In this document: one piece after another, positions 1 through 5,991 of the stretch
How positions within the stretch are numbered: position 1 is the first letter of the stretch
How the letters are laid out: each line of letters begins with the position of its first letter
Source of the DNA: an uncultured Chryseolinea sp.
Lineage (GTDB): Bacteria; Bacteroidota; Bacteroidia; Cytophagales; Cyclobacteriaceae
Direction: 5' to 3'
NCBI GenBank assembly: GCA_946478915.1
Contig: CAMLER010000305.1
Span: 1-6,396, forward strand
Length of the DNA: 6,396 nt
The notes under the pieces: model-generated
What the model was told of the DNA's origin: nothing
Databases searched by the model: none
Seen by the model: the letters and a program-made list of their open reading frames with translations, nothing else
Program-made: the position numbers and the translations under genes

Positions 1-2
1 AA

Positions 3-1130
3 ACAGGAAGCATTGAGTTTCAAACGCAAGGAATTGCCTTCAGTCTCGACAATGGGCGTAGTTGGACTAAGTACGAAAAAAATCCTGTCTTAGAAAATCC
101 GGGCATCCGGGATTTCCGCGATCCAAAAGTATTTTGGCACGAATCCACCAATAAATGGGTGATGATACTTGCCGTACTCGATCACGTAGAACTATATGCC
201 TCTCCCGATCTTAGGTCATGGACAAAGCTCAGTGAATTTGGAAAAGGTTTTGGCGCTCACGGCGGAGTTTGGGAATGCCCTGATCTTTTTCCATTGGTTG
301 TCGAGGGTAAATCAAAACAAAAATGGGTAATGCTGGTGAGTATTAATCCCGGAGGGCCCAACGTGGGTTCAGCCACACAATATTTTATTGGTGAATTTGA
401 TGGTAGGAATTTTAAACCGGACTCCAACAATTCGGAAGCTAATTGGATCGACTGGGGACAGGATAATTATGCCGGCGTTACGTACGCAAATACTCAGAAC
501 AATAGAAGGATTTTTGTTGGCTGGATGAACAACTGGGCCTATGCACAAATCGTACCGACAGAAAAATGGAGAGGTGCGGCTTCCCTTGCAAGAGAACTAA
601 GTTTGGTTGACATCGATGGGAGAGTAGTTATCAGATCAATGGTGATACCTGAACTTCTGAATTCTTCTACTGACACAGTTGTTTTTACCGATGTTGCAGT
701 CAAAGATTCGCTGAACCTCGCCACAAAGGTAAAGTACCCATTGACCATCTCTATTATTCAAGGTGTGGTGGAAGCAAAGACCTTTAGTATTGAGTTTGCC
801 AACAAAAAGAATCAGAAATTAAGTACTGGATATGACTTAAAAACTAATCGGTTTTTTGTTGACAGGTCTACGGCCGGCAGGAACGATTTTTCGAAGGACT
901 TCCATGGTATCGTCTGGGCGGACCGGTATGCGGGTACTGACTCAGTTGCGTTTACAATCGTCATGGATATTGGTAGTATTGAAGTCTACTTTGATGACGG
1001 ACTAACGTCAATGACTAACCTCTATTTCGCAGATGGTGGTATGGAAACACTGAAACTACGCGCTGGCGGTGAAGCGGTCCATGTACGGAAGCTTGAAGTA
1101 CGAAAACTTTCCTCTGTTTGGAATAAATAG
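3..1130 (+). CDS. GH32 fructan beta-fructosidase / levanase-type glycoside hydrolase, 5'-truncated by the window edge
   Basis: The frame is open from base 3 to the TAG at 1128-1130, giving 375 visible residues. The N-terminus, including the usual WMNDPNG nucleophile motif, lies outside the window. GH32 hallmarks are visible. An NGRSWTKYEKNPVL stretch is typical of blade 2. The RDP motif (codons 117-125) carries the transition-state-stabilising Asp. The WECPDLF motif (270-290) has the acid/base Glu at 273-275. A WGQDNYAGVTY stretch and the GWMNNW motif follow, the latter characteristic of levanases and exo-inulinases. The C-terminal part (VYFDDG near the end) fits the beta-sandwich module. The family hydrolyses beta-fructosidic bonds in levan, inulin or sucrose, usually outside the cytoplasm; the signal peptide cannot be seen here. 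An in-frame GTG at 159 is an internal codon, because homology continues upstream of it. The gene runs toward the regulator at 1854-1177 with 46 bp between the stops. It is probably functionally unrelated to the membrane cassette downstream. Exact substrate specificity (levan or inulin) cannot be decided from this fragment. Confidence 0.93.
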   Translation, partial: TGSIEFQTQGIAFSLDNGRSWTKYEKNPVLENPGIRDFRDPKVFWHESTNKWVMILAVLDHVELYASPDLRSWTKLSEFGKGFGAHGGVWECPDLFPLVVEGKSKQKWVMLVSINPGGPNVGSATQYFIGEFDGRNFKPDSNNSEANWIDWGQDNYAGVTYANTQNNRRIFVGWMNNWAYAQIVPTEKWRGAASLARELSLVDIDGRVVIRSMVIPELLNSSTDTVVFTDVAVKDSLNLATKVKYPLTISIIQGVVEAKTFSIEFANKKNQKLSTGYDLKTNRFFVDRSTAGRNDFSKDFHGIVWADRYAGTDSVAFTIVMDIGSIEVYFDDGLTSMTNLYFADGGMETLKLRAGGEAVHVRKLEVRKLSSVWNK

Positions 1131-1176
1131 CTTCCTTAATAAGTGAGGGGCTAGCAGAAGGCTGGATTCGTATACC

Positions 1177-1854
1177 TTATTTTTCGTGTTGATACGTTGC
1201 AAATAATTTCCAAAACATCTGGCGATGTTTGAAGTCGAAGCGCTCCCTTTTGAAATCATTTAACACAAGTTCGATCTGCTCATCCTTCATTTCAAATCTG
1301 CCAATCATAATTTCTCTGTCGCTGACATAGAGCCCGGCTTTATGTTGACAGAGATGAACATTTTGTTTGTTCACTTCTTCAAAAATCAGAACGTCGCTCA
1401 TCTGATAGGGTGGGAGTGATTCATGGTGCGGAATGTTGGGATTGAAATTCACTGCAACCATATGGCTATTGTTAACTTCTGGTAGGACCAACTTTGGAAA
1501 ACTTTCCCAATCATTAAATGCAAGCTCCTGATAAGAGCATTTTAGATATATAACATCGTTTATGTAGGGGACCTGCCTTAAATGAAGATTGATGATGTGA
1601 TTTTCATCTTCAATCAGCTTATCACCGTTATACTTCAGGATCTCATGAATGGAGAGATTAAGGTTAACAAACTTTTCCAGCGGTATGCTAAAATAATTGG
1701 CAATCTGCATGACGGTTTCGAGTCGCGGCTCTGCCCGATTTTCCTCATAAGATGAAATATTGCCGCGTGTTAACGCAAACAGCTCGGCAAAAGCCTGCTG
1801 GCTTAGCCCTTTCGTCGTTCTGATCTTTTTGATGTTCGCCCCGATCTTCGTCAT
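1177..1854 (-). CDS. XRE-family transcriptional regulator with degenerate LexA/S24-like C-terminal region
   Basis: The protein has 225 residues from the ATG at 1854-1852. Residues about 4-60 form a Cro/CI-type helix-turn-helix: IGANIKKIR, then the LSQQAFAELF helix, then the TRGNISSYEENRAEP recognition region. This N-terminus is typical of Bacteroidota regulators often annotated as LexA-family. The remaining ~160 residues look like a divergent S24 fold: FPKLVLP, an HMVAVNFNPN strand where S24 proteins carry their Ser-Met site, and SDVLIFEE in place of GDIVI. No catalytic Ser-Met is present, so it is probably a sensor or dimerisation domain, not an autoprotease; this is inference from visual alignment. 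A TTG at 1863 could extend the protein by three residues, but that codon lies inside the promoter -7 element, so ATG 1854 is preferred. The gene is divergent from the YbjN-PspA-flotillin operon and shares a 102-bp control region with it. It is therefore a likely local regulator and autoregulator. Confidence 0.85.
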   Translation of the reverse strand: MTKIGANIKKIRTTKGLSQQAFAELFALTRGNISSYEENRAEPRLETVMQIANYFSIPLEKFVNLNLSIHEILKYNGDKLIEDENHIINLHLRQVPYINDVIYLKCSYQELAFNDWESFPKLVLPEVNNSHMVAVNFNPNIPHHESLPPYQMSDVLIFEEVNKQNVHLCQHKAGLYVSDREIMIGRFEMKDEQIELVLNDFKRERFDFKHRQMFWKLFATYQHEK

Positions 1855-1857
1855 GTG

Positions 1858-1908
1858 TTGCAAATATAGTTGTAATTTCTATTATCACAATGCTAAAAAT
1901 ATTTGCAA
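1858..1908. promoter_or_regulatory. Inverted repeats in the divergent control region, candidate operator
   Basis: TTGCAAATAT at 1858-1867 and ATATTTGCAA at 1899-1908 form a perfect 10-bp inverted repeat separated by 31 bp. The arm centres are 41 bp apart, about four DNA helical turns. The left arm covers most of the regulator's -7 element, and the right arm covers the -33 TTTG of the opposing promoter. Nested between them is a second, imperfect repeat: TTGTAAT (1870-1876), a 7-bp spacer, then ATCACAA (1884-1890), with 6 of 7 positions symmetric. The geometry suits a dimeric or cooperative XRE repressor controlling both promoters. Binding is inferred. The region is AT-rich, so some symmetry could be chance. 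Confidence 0.5.
1861..1890 (-). promoter_or_regulatory. Bacteroidota-type promoter of the XRE regulator gene
   Basis: Read on the minus strand, a -33 TTG (1890-1888) is followed by 19 bp and then TATATTTG (1868-1861), a full match to the Bacteroidota -7 consensus TAnnTTTG. The last G of the element is only 6 nt from the A of the ATG at 1854. The expected transcription start therefore falls at or within a few bases of the start codon, implying a leaderless or nearly leaderless mRNA. The promoter is called from consensus and spacing only. Confidence 0.7.
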
Positions 1909-1933
1909 TTGTTAATTATTATTTATAGGTTTG
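1902..1933 (+). promoter_or_regulatory. Bacteroidota-type promoter of the YbjN-PspA-YqiJ-flotillin operon
   Basis: TTTG (1902-1905), a 20-bp spacer and TAGGTTTG (1926-1933) match the Bacteroidota primary-sigma consensus at both elements. The expected transcription start is around 1938-1941, leaving a leader of roughly 15-20 nt before the ATG at 1957. This also argues against translation starting at the TTG at 1903, which lies within the -33 element. No comparable promoter was seen in the gaps between the next three genes, so transcription probably continues through the flotillin gene. Confidence 0.72.
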
Positions 1934-1956
1934 TTGAGCAGCAGCAACCCTACGTT

Positions 1957-2349
1957 ATGAATCATTTTGAGATCATCGAAGACTATGCCATCAGGCTCAA
2001 CTGCAGGATCCTGTATAAGAATGAGCGCAACGGTATATTAAAAATTAATAATGAACACGACGGTATCCATAATTTGATCCTCGGGGTAGCTCCTCCAATA
2101 CTTATCATGGAACAGTTTCTTTTCTCCTTTAGAGAAGACAATTTGGACATGTTTAAGAAACTGCTTCAAAAGAACAGAGACACGATTCACGGCGCTTTTG
2201 TCATCAATGAAGAAGGTGACCGGGTATTATTTCGATACACAATGCAATTAAAAAGTCTTGACTTTAATGAGTTTGAGAGTGCCTTGAATTCACTTGGTTT
2301 ATTGTTAAGCGAGTTTTCCCAACAAATCATTGACTTTTCGAAACGTTAA
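1957..2349 (+). CDS. YbjN / CesT (Tir chaperone)-like small protein
   Basis: A 130-residue protein starting MNHFEIIEDYAIRL. The ATG at 1957 is chosen because the only upstream in-frame start (TTG 1903) lies within the promoter. The protein is mixed alpha/beta. A central strand-rich part includes NGILKINNEHDGIHNLILGV. The C-terminal half has the pattern seen in YbjN and type III secretion chaperone-like folds: FVINEEGDRVLFRYTMQL, then a DFNEFESALNSLGLLLSEF helix. Bacteroidota homologues are often labelled 'molecular chaperone Tir', a name based on fold similarity; no secretion system is visible here. There is no signal peptide or membrane segment, so it is probably cytoplasmic. It is the first gene of the operon, 27 bp before the PspA gene, suggesting an adaptor or chaperone role for the membrane proteins encoded downstream. 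That role is inference, and the family assignment is moderately secure. Confidence 0.7.
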   Translation: MNHFEIIEDYAIRLNCRILYKNERNGILKINNEHDGIHNLILGVAPPILIMEQFLFSFREDNLDMFKKLLQKNRDTIHGAFVINEEGDRVLFRYTMQLKSLDFNEFESALNSLGLLLSEFSQQIIDFSKR

Positions 2350-2376
2350 ATAGATTAAAAACTAAAAATTGAAGCT

Positions 2377-3078
2377 ATGAATATTTTCAAGAGACTTTTC
2401 AGAATAGGCCAGGCAGAAATCCATGCCGCTGTTGATAAGATGGAAGATCCGATCAAAATGACCGAACAAGGTATCAGGGAACTTCGTGCAGATCTGGCAG
2501 AAGCAACTGAAGCATATGCCAAGGTAAAGGCCCTGGCAATCCGCGCAGGAAATGATCAGCATCATTGTCAACAAGAGTCAAGAAATTATGCTGAAAAAGC
2601 TATATTGATCATGCAAAAAGCGCAGTCGGGACAGGTTGATTTGGTGAAGGCTGAAGACCTGGCGCGCGAAGCGTTGTCGTTGCATAAAAAATATCATTCG
2701 GAATCGGAGGAATTAGGTCAGCAAGCAAATGCATTGCAGCAATCGTCCAGTGAAATGCTGCGCAACACCGAAATTCTGAAAGAAAACATGGAGAAGTGGG
2801 AAAAGGAGTTGCGCACCTTGAAAGCGAGAGTGAAAGTTAGCAAGGCAACGGAGCAAGTTAATAAGCAACTTGCCCAGGTTGACAGCAATGGAGTGATTAC
2901 GATGCTCGAGCGGATGAAGTCGAAGGTAGAGGACCAGGAAGCGCTCTCGCAGGCATATGGCGAATTAGCCCGCGATAAGAATAGCAAGAAGGAAGAATTG
3001 AACAGCATCCTAAAGGACGACTCTTTATCCATTGAAAAAGATCTTCAAGCCATCAAAGAGAAACTGGGTATATCTTAA
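2377..3078 (+). CDS. PspA/IM30 (Vipp1) family membrane-stress protein
   Basis: A 233-residue protein, close to the ~222 residues of E. coli PspA. The N-terminal MNIFKRLFRIGQAEIHAAVDKMEDP fits the amphipathic membrane-binding helix, and a DP pair at residues 24-25 occupies the place of the conserved helix-breaking proline. The rest is almost wholly alpha-helical and charged, as in the hairpin and following helices of this ESCRT-III-superfamily fold. A segment of the form YAEKAILIMQKAQSG...LAREAL fits the family's pattern. PspA/IM30 proteins bind damaged or curved inner membrane as oligomers and limit proton leakage or remodel the bilayer. There is no phage-shock pspBC or pspF next to it. Instead it sits between a YbjN-like gene and a YqiJ-like/flotillin pair, with 27 and 19 bp spacers. 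The leader is A-rich with no clear Shine-Dalgarno sequence, as is common in Bacteroidota. Confidence 0.92.
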   Translation: MNIFKRLFRIGQAEIHAAVDKMEDPIKMTEQGIRELRADLAEATEAYAKVKALAIRAGNDQHHCQQESRNYAEKAILIMQKAQSGQVDLVKAEDLAREALSLHKKYHSESEELGQQANALQQSSSEMLRNTEILKENMEKWEKELRTLKARVKVSKATEQVNKQLAQVDSNGVITMLERMKSKVEDQEALSQAYGELARDKNSKKEELNSILKDDSLSIEKDLQAIKEKLGIS

Positions 3079-3097
3079 CGTTAACCAATAATTTCCA

Positions 3098-3769
3098 ATG
3101 TCAGGCATAATCGACCTATTGTTTCATCCGTTGAGCAATGCTATCATGACCGTTCTCACCGGGATAACTGCAATTTACTGGATAACCACCTTTATCGCTG
3201 GTGACCTTTTTAGCGATTCCGGCATTGATATCGATTCGCCTGCCCAAGGCGCTGACGTGGATGTAGACGTTGACAGCGACGTTGCCTCAGACAGTTCCTT
3301 TTTTCAGAAAGCCCTGGAATTTGTAAACGTCGGAAAAGTACCTTTTATGGTAGTGTATTCCGTCTTCAAGTTCGTGGCCTGGATTATGACCCTTACATCG
3401 TCAGTGTTGCTGGGATTGGCGAATTGGGGATGGAAATCTGTGATCACACTAGTTCCGATTGTATTGGTCGCTTATCTCATAACCCGTTATGCAACAAAGC
3501 CGTTGATCAAAGTTTATGAGAACATGGGTTATAATGGAGAAGAACCGCAAGAATTGTTAGGCCGGATTGCCAGGATGAAAAGTACAATCGCGGGCGACAC
3601 CATCGGTGCAGCAGAAGTGAAAATACAGAGCGATATTATTCGCATCAATGTCAAAAGTAAGACCGGTGAATCCATCGGCTATGATGCAGAAGTCATGATT
3701 GCCGACGAATCGGCGGACAAAAGATTTTACCTCGTTGTTCCGGAAGTCAACCTTTCCAACATCGTTTAA
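3098..3769 (+). CDS. YqiJ-like three-TM membrane protein with C-terminal OB-fold domain
   Basis: A 223-residue protein, close to E. coli YqiJ (about 209). Hydrophobic segments at residues ~12-35, ~78-105 and ~110-130 are probable membrane helices. TM1 and TM2 are separated by a very acidic linker (residues ~42-66, containing ADVDVDVDSDVASD). After TM3, residues ~145-223 are beta-rich: ELLGRIARMKSTI, then AEVKIQSDIIRINVKSKTG, then an AEVMI...FYLVVPE ending. This fits the NfeD/YqiJ-type OB-fold. Genes of this group typically sit beside SPFH/flotillin genes and are thought to act as their membrane partners. The flotillin gene follows directly here, supporting the assignment. The start at 3098 is the first Met before TM1, 19 bp after the PspA stop. 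A plain NfeD relative is the main alternative, but the length and paired YqiK-like neighbour favour YqiJ-like. Confidence 0.82.
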   Translation: MSGIIDLLFHPLSNAIMTVLTGITAIYWITTFIAGDLFSDSGIDIDSPAQGADVDVDVDSDVASDSSFFQKALEFVNVGKVPFMVVYSVFKFVAWIMTLTSSVLLGLANWGWKSVITLVPIVLVAYLITRYATKPLIKVYENMGYNGEEPQELLGRIARMKSTIAGDTIGAAEVKIQSDIIRINVKSKTGESIGYDAEVMIADESADKRFYLVVPEVNLSNIV

Positions 3770-3829
3770 ATAATTGCACAAACCTAAACCATCCCTTTTC
3801 ATCAATAACCATTAAACCACACCACTACT

Positions 3830-5857
3830 ATGGACGTACTTGGCGGCATTAGCTTATTATTTATCGGCGGAATTGCATTCATCATTTTCATTATCCTTTT
3901 CAGCTTTGCAACTTTTTACAAAAAAATTCCGCAGGGAAAAGCGATCGTGCGAACCGGAGTTGGTGGCGGCAAAGTCGCCTTCAACAAGGGTATGTATGTA
4001 ATTCCTATTCTCCACAAAATGGAGATTATGGATATTTCTGTAAAGAAACTGCAAATCGATCGTCTTGAACAAGATGGACTTATTTGTAAAGACAATATAC
4101 GTGCTGACATAAAGGTGGCATTCTTCATTCGCGTAAATAAAAGCGTTGAAGATGTTCTGAATGTGGCGCAAGCTATCGGCACAGAACGAGCGAGTGATAT
4201 TGAAACACTGTGCATTCTCTTCGAAGCAAAATTCTCTGAAGCATTAAAAACAGTGGGTAAGAAATTCGATTTTATCGAATTGTATGAGGCCCGACGTGAA
4301 TTCAGAACCGAGATCCTGAATATTATTGGAACAGATCTTAACGGTTATATTCTCGACGACTGCGCTATTGATTTCTTGGAACAGACGGAAATGAAATTTC
4401 TCAGTCCCCAAAACATTCTGGATTCACAAGGTATTAAGAAGATCACCGAACTCACCGCTGCTCAGAATATCAAAGCGAATTTGATCAAACGCGAAGAAGA
4501 AAAGGTGATCAAAAAACAAGATGTTGAAGCGCGTGAAGCCATTCTGGAACTGGAGCGGCAAATGGCCGAAAAGGAAGAAAAGCAGCGTAGAGAAATTGAT
4601 AACATACGCGCCAGAGAACAAGCGGAAATACTTAAGGTGCGAGAGGAGGAGCGACTGAAATCAGAAACCGTTCGCATCAAGACTGAAGAGACACTCGCCG
4701 TTCAGGAAGAAAATAAGCTGCGCCAGATCATCATAGCAGAAAAGAATAAACAACGGACGGATGCTGTTGAAACAGAACGTGTCGAAAAGGATCGGGCATT
4801 AGAAATTACGGAACGCGAGAAGATCGTAACACTTGCACAAATTGAAAAGGAGAAAACGGTCGAAATTGAGCGAAAGAATATTCAGGATGTGATTCGCGAT
4901 CGCGTACGCCTTGAAAAAGGAGTGGTAGAAGAGCAGCAAGGCGTAAAAGACCTGGAGGCTTTCCGTAGTGTGGAACGCAATAAGACAGTAGGCCTCACTC
5001 AAGCAAGTCAGCAAGCCGAAGAGAAACTGATCTACACCGTGAAGGCAGCAGAAGCGGAAAAGAAAGCAGCAGAAGAAAAAGCCAAGCAATTGATAATAGA
5101 TGCTGACGCTAAAAAAGAAGCGGCTGTAAAACAAGCCGAGGCGCGCAAAATACTTGCTGAAGCTCAGGCAAGGGAAGAAGCAACCTTAGGGCTGTCCGAG
5201 GCAGAGGTTATGATGGCTAAAGCAGAAGCTGCGGAAAGGCAAGGTATTGTAGATGCCACTGTGATTGAGAAAATGGCAGATGCGAAACGTAAAGAGGGAT
5301 TGACGCAGGCGGAAGTAACTAAAGAAAAGGCTTTAGCCGAGGCTTCCGGCATACAGGAGAAGGCGGAAGCGATGAAGAAGCTGGACGCTGTAGGAAAAGA
5401 TCACGAAGAGTTCAAGTTGTTGCTTGCAAAAGAAAAGGAAATCGAACTCGCACAGATCAATATTCAGAAAGATGTTGCCGAAGCGCAGGCGATGGTGTTA
5501 GGAGAGGCTCTTAAAACTGCCAAGATCGATATCGTAGGCGGTGAAACGATGTTCTTCCGAAACATCGTCAATCAGGTTTCCAATGCGAAAGGATTCGATC
5601 GTTTGATCAATGAGAGCGAAAATGCAACACAATTAAAAACGGCGTTGCTGGGTGACGGTGAAAACGGGGCTGATCTGTTGTCGCGCATCCGCGATTTTGC
5701 GACGAAGTATAATATTACGACGAACGATATAAAGAATCTGACCATTTCAAGTCTGATTCTGAAAATGCAACAAAAAAGTTCCGACGAGGACCGTCCATCG
5801 CTGCTCAATCTGGCAAACCTCGCCAGCAGTTTTGGGTTATCCAACAAGAAGCTATAG
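3830..5857 (+). CDS. Flotillin-family (YqiK-like) SPFH/Band 7 membrane scaffold protein
   Basis: A 675-residue protein. Residues ~6-29 are one N-terminal hydrophobic helix (GISLLFIGGIAFIIFIILFS), with no cleavable signal evident. Residues ~30-195 form the SPFH/Band 7 domain, beginning YKKIPQGKAIVRTGVGGGKVAF and including GMYVIPILHKMEIMDIS. From ~200 to ~560 runs a very long Glu/Lys/Ala-rich coiled coil with the EA-repeat character of flotillins. DIVGGETMFFRNIV (from residue 567) marks the conserved flotillin C-terminal segment, followed by about 95 further residues. Flotillins oligomerise into large inner-membrane assemblies that organise membrane microdomains. The protein is longer than E. 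coli YqiK (about 553), partly through this C-terminal tail. The start is 60 bp after the YqiJ-like stop. That gap has only one G and no Shine-Dalgarno match or recognisable promoter, so co-transcription with the upstream genes is likely. Confidence 0.93.
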   Translation: MDVLGGISLLFIGGIAFIIFIILFSFATFYKKIPQGKAIVRTGVGGGKVAFNKGMYVIPILHKMEIMDISVKKLQIDRLEQDGLICKDNIRADIKVAFFIRVNKSVEDVLNVAQAIGTERASDIETLCILFEAKFSEALKTVGKKFDFIELYEARREFRTEILNIIGTDLNGYILDDCAIDFLEQTEMKFLSPQNILDSQGIKKITELTAAQNIKANLIKREEEKVIKKQDVEAREAILELERQMAEKEEKQRREIDNIRAREQAEILKVREEERLKSETVRIKTEETLAVQEENKLRQIIIAEKNKQRTDAVETERVEKDRALEITEREKIVTLAQIEKEKTVEIERKNIQDVIRDRVRLEKGVVEEQQGVKDLEAFRSVERNKTVGLTQASQQAEEKLIYTVKAAEAEKKAAEEKAKQLIIDADAKKEAAVKQAEARKILAEAQAREEATLGLSEAEVMMAKAEAAERQGIVDATVIEKMADAKRKEGLTQAEVTKEKALAEASGIQEKAEAMKKLDAVGKDHEEFKLLLAKEKEIELAQINIQKDVAEAQAMVLGEALKTAKIDIVGGETMFFRNIVNQVSNAKGFDRLINESENATQLKTALLGDGENGADLLSRIRDFATKYNITTNDIKNLTISSLILKMQQKSSDEDRPSLLNLANLASSFGLSNKKL

Positions 5858-5991
5858 AATGAGGGCTGTGATGATTATATAGCACATCACCGTGAGCAAG
5901 CTTGTGATAATTATTCTCGCTCATGTGACGGTCAGTAAAGCTAATGTTAAAGTGATTAGGAACATTTGTCAAGCATTTATCTTATCTATAG
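5858..5991. other. 134-bp intergenic region with small inverted repeats and repeated GTGA motifs
   Basis: No gene is supported here. GTGATG (5868-5873) can pair with CATCAC (5885-5890) across an 11-nt loop. Separately, ACCGTGAGC (5889-5897) can pair with GCTCA (5919-5923) and CGGT (5929-5932) if TGTGA is bulged out. A 12-bp sequence, GTGATGATTATA at 5868, recurs as GTGATAATTATT at 5904 with two differences. Neither hairpin is followed by a T-run, so an intrinsic terminator is not supported. A weak -7-like AACATTTG at 5961-5968 lacks a partner -33 element. The gap could hold a processing site, attenuator or separate promoter for the ATPase gene, or simply be a spacer. Confidence 0.3.

Noticed and set aside
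1131..1176. Bidirectional terminator between the convergent GH32 and regulator genes
   Set aside because: Only a weak 5-bp stem (CCTTA/TGAGG, including a G-U pair) is visible, with no T-run on either side.
1056..1259. Minus-strand open frame across the GH32 3' end and regulator 3' end
   Set aside because: It overlaps two well-supported genes in another frame and its translation resembles no protein family.
1903..1956. N-terminal extension of the YbjN-like protein from a TTG at 1903
   Set aside because: The TTG lies in the promoter's -33 TTTG and the extension spans the -7 element, so it would not be transcribed. ATG 1957 fits the predicted transcription start.
4430..5510. Tandem DNA repeat within the flotillin coiled-coil region
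   Set aside because: The repetition is at the level of amino-acid composition (Glu, Lys, Ala heptads). No repeated DNA unit of regular length was found by eye.
3857..5847. Several minus-strand open frames opposite the flotillin gene
   Set aside because: They are frame shadows of a Glu/Lys-rich coiled-coil gene. Translations are Ser/Phe/Leu-rich low-complexity sequence with no family resemblance.
5859..5882. Seven-codon upstream reading frame after the flotillin stop (ATG at 5859 to TAG at 5880)
   Set aside because: It is too short to separate from chance and has no start signal. It also overlaps a possible hairpin.
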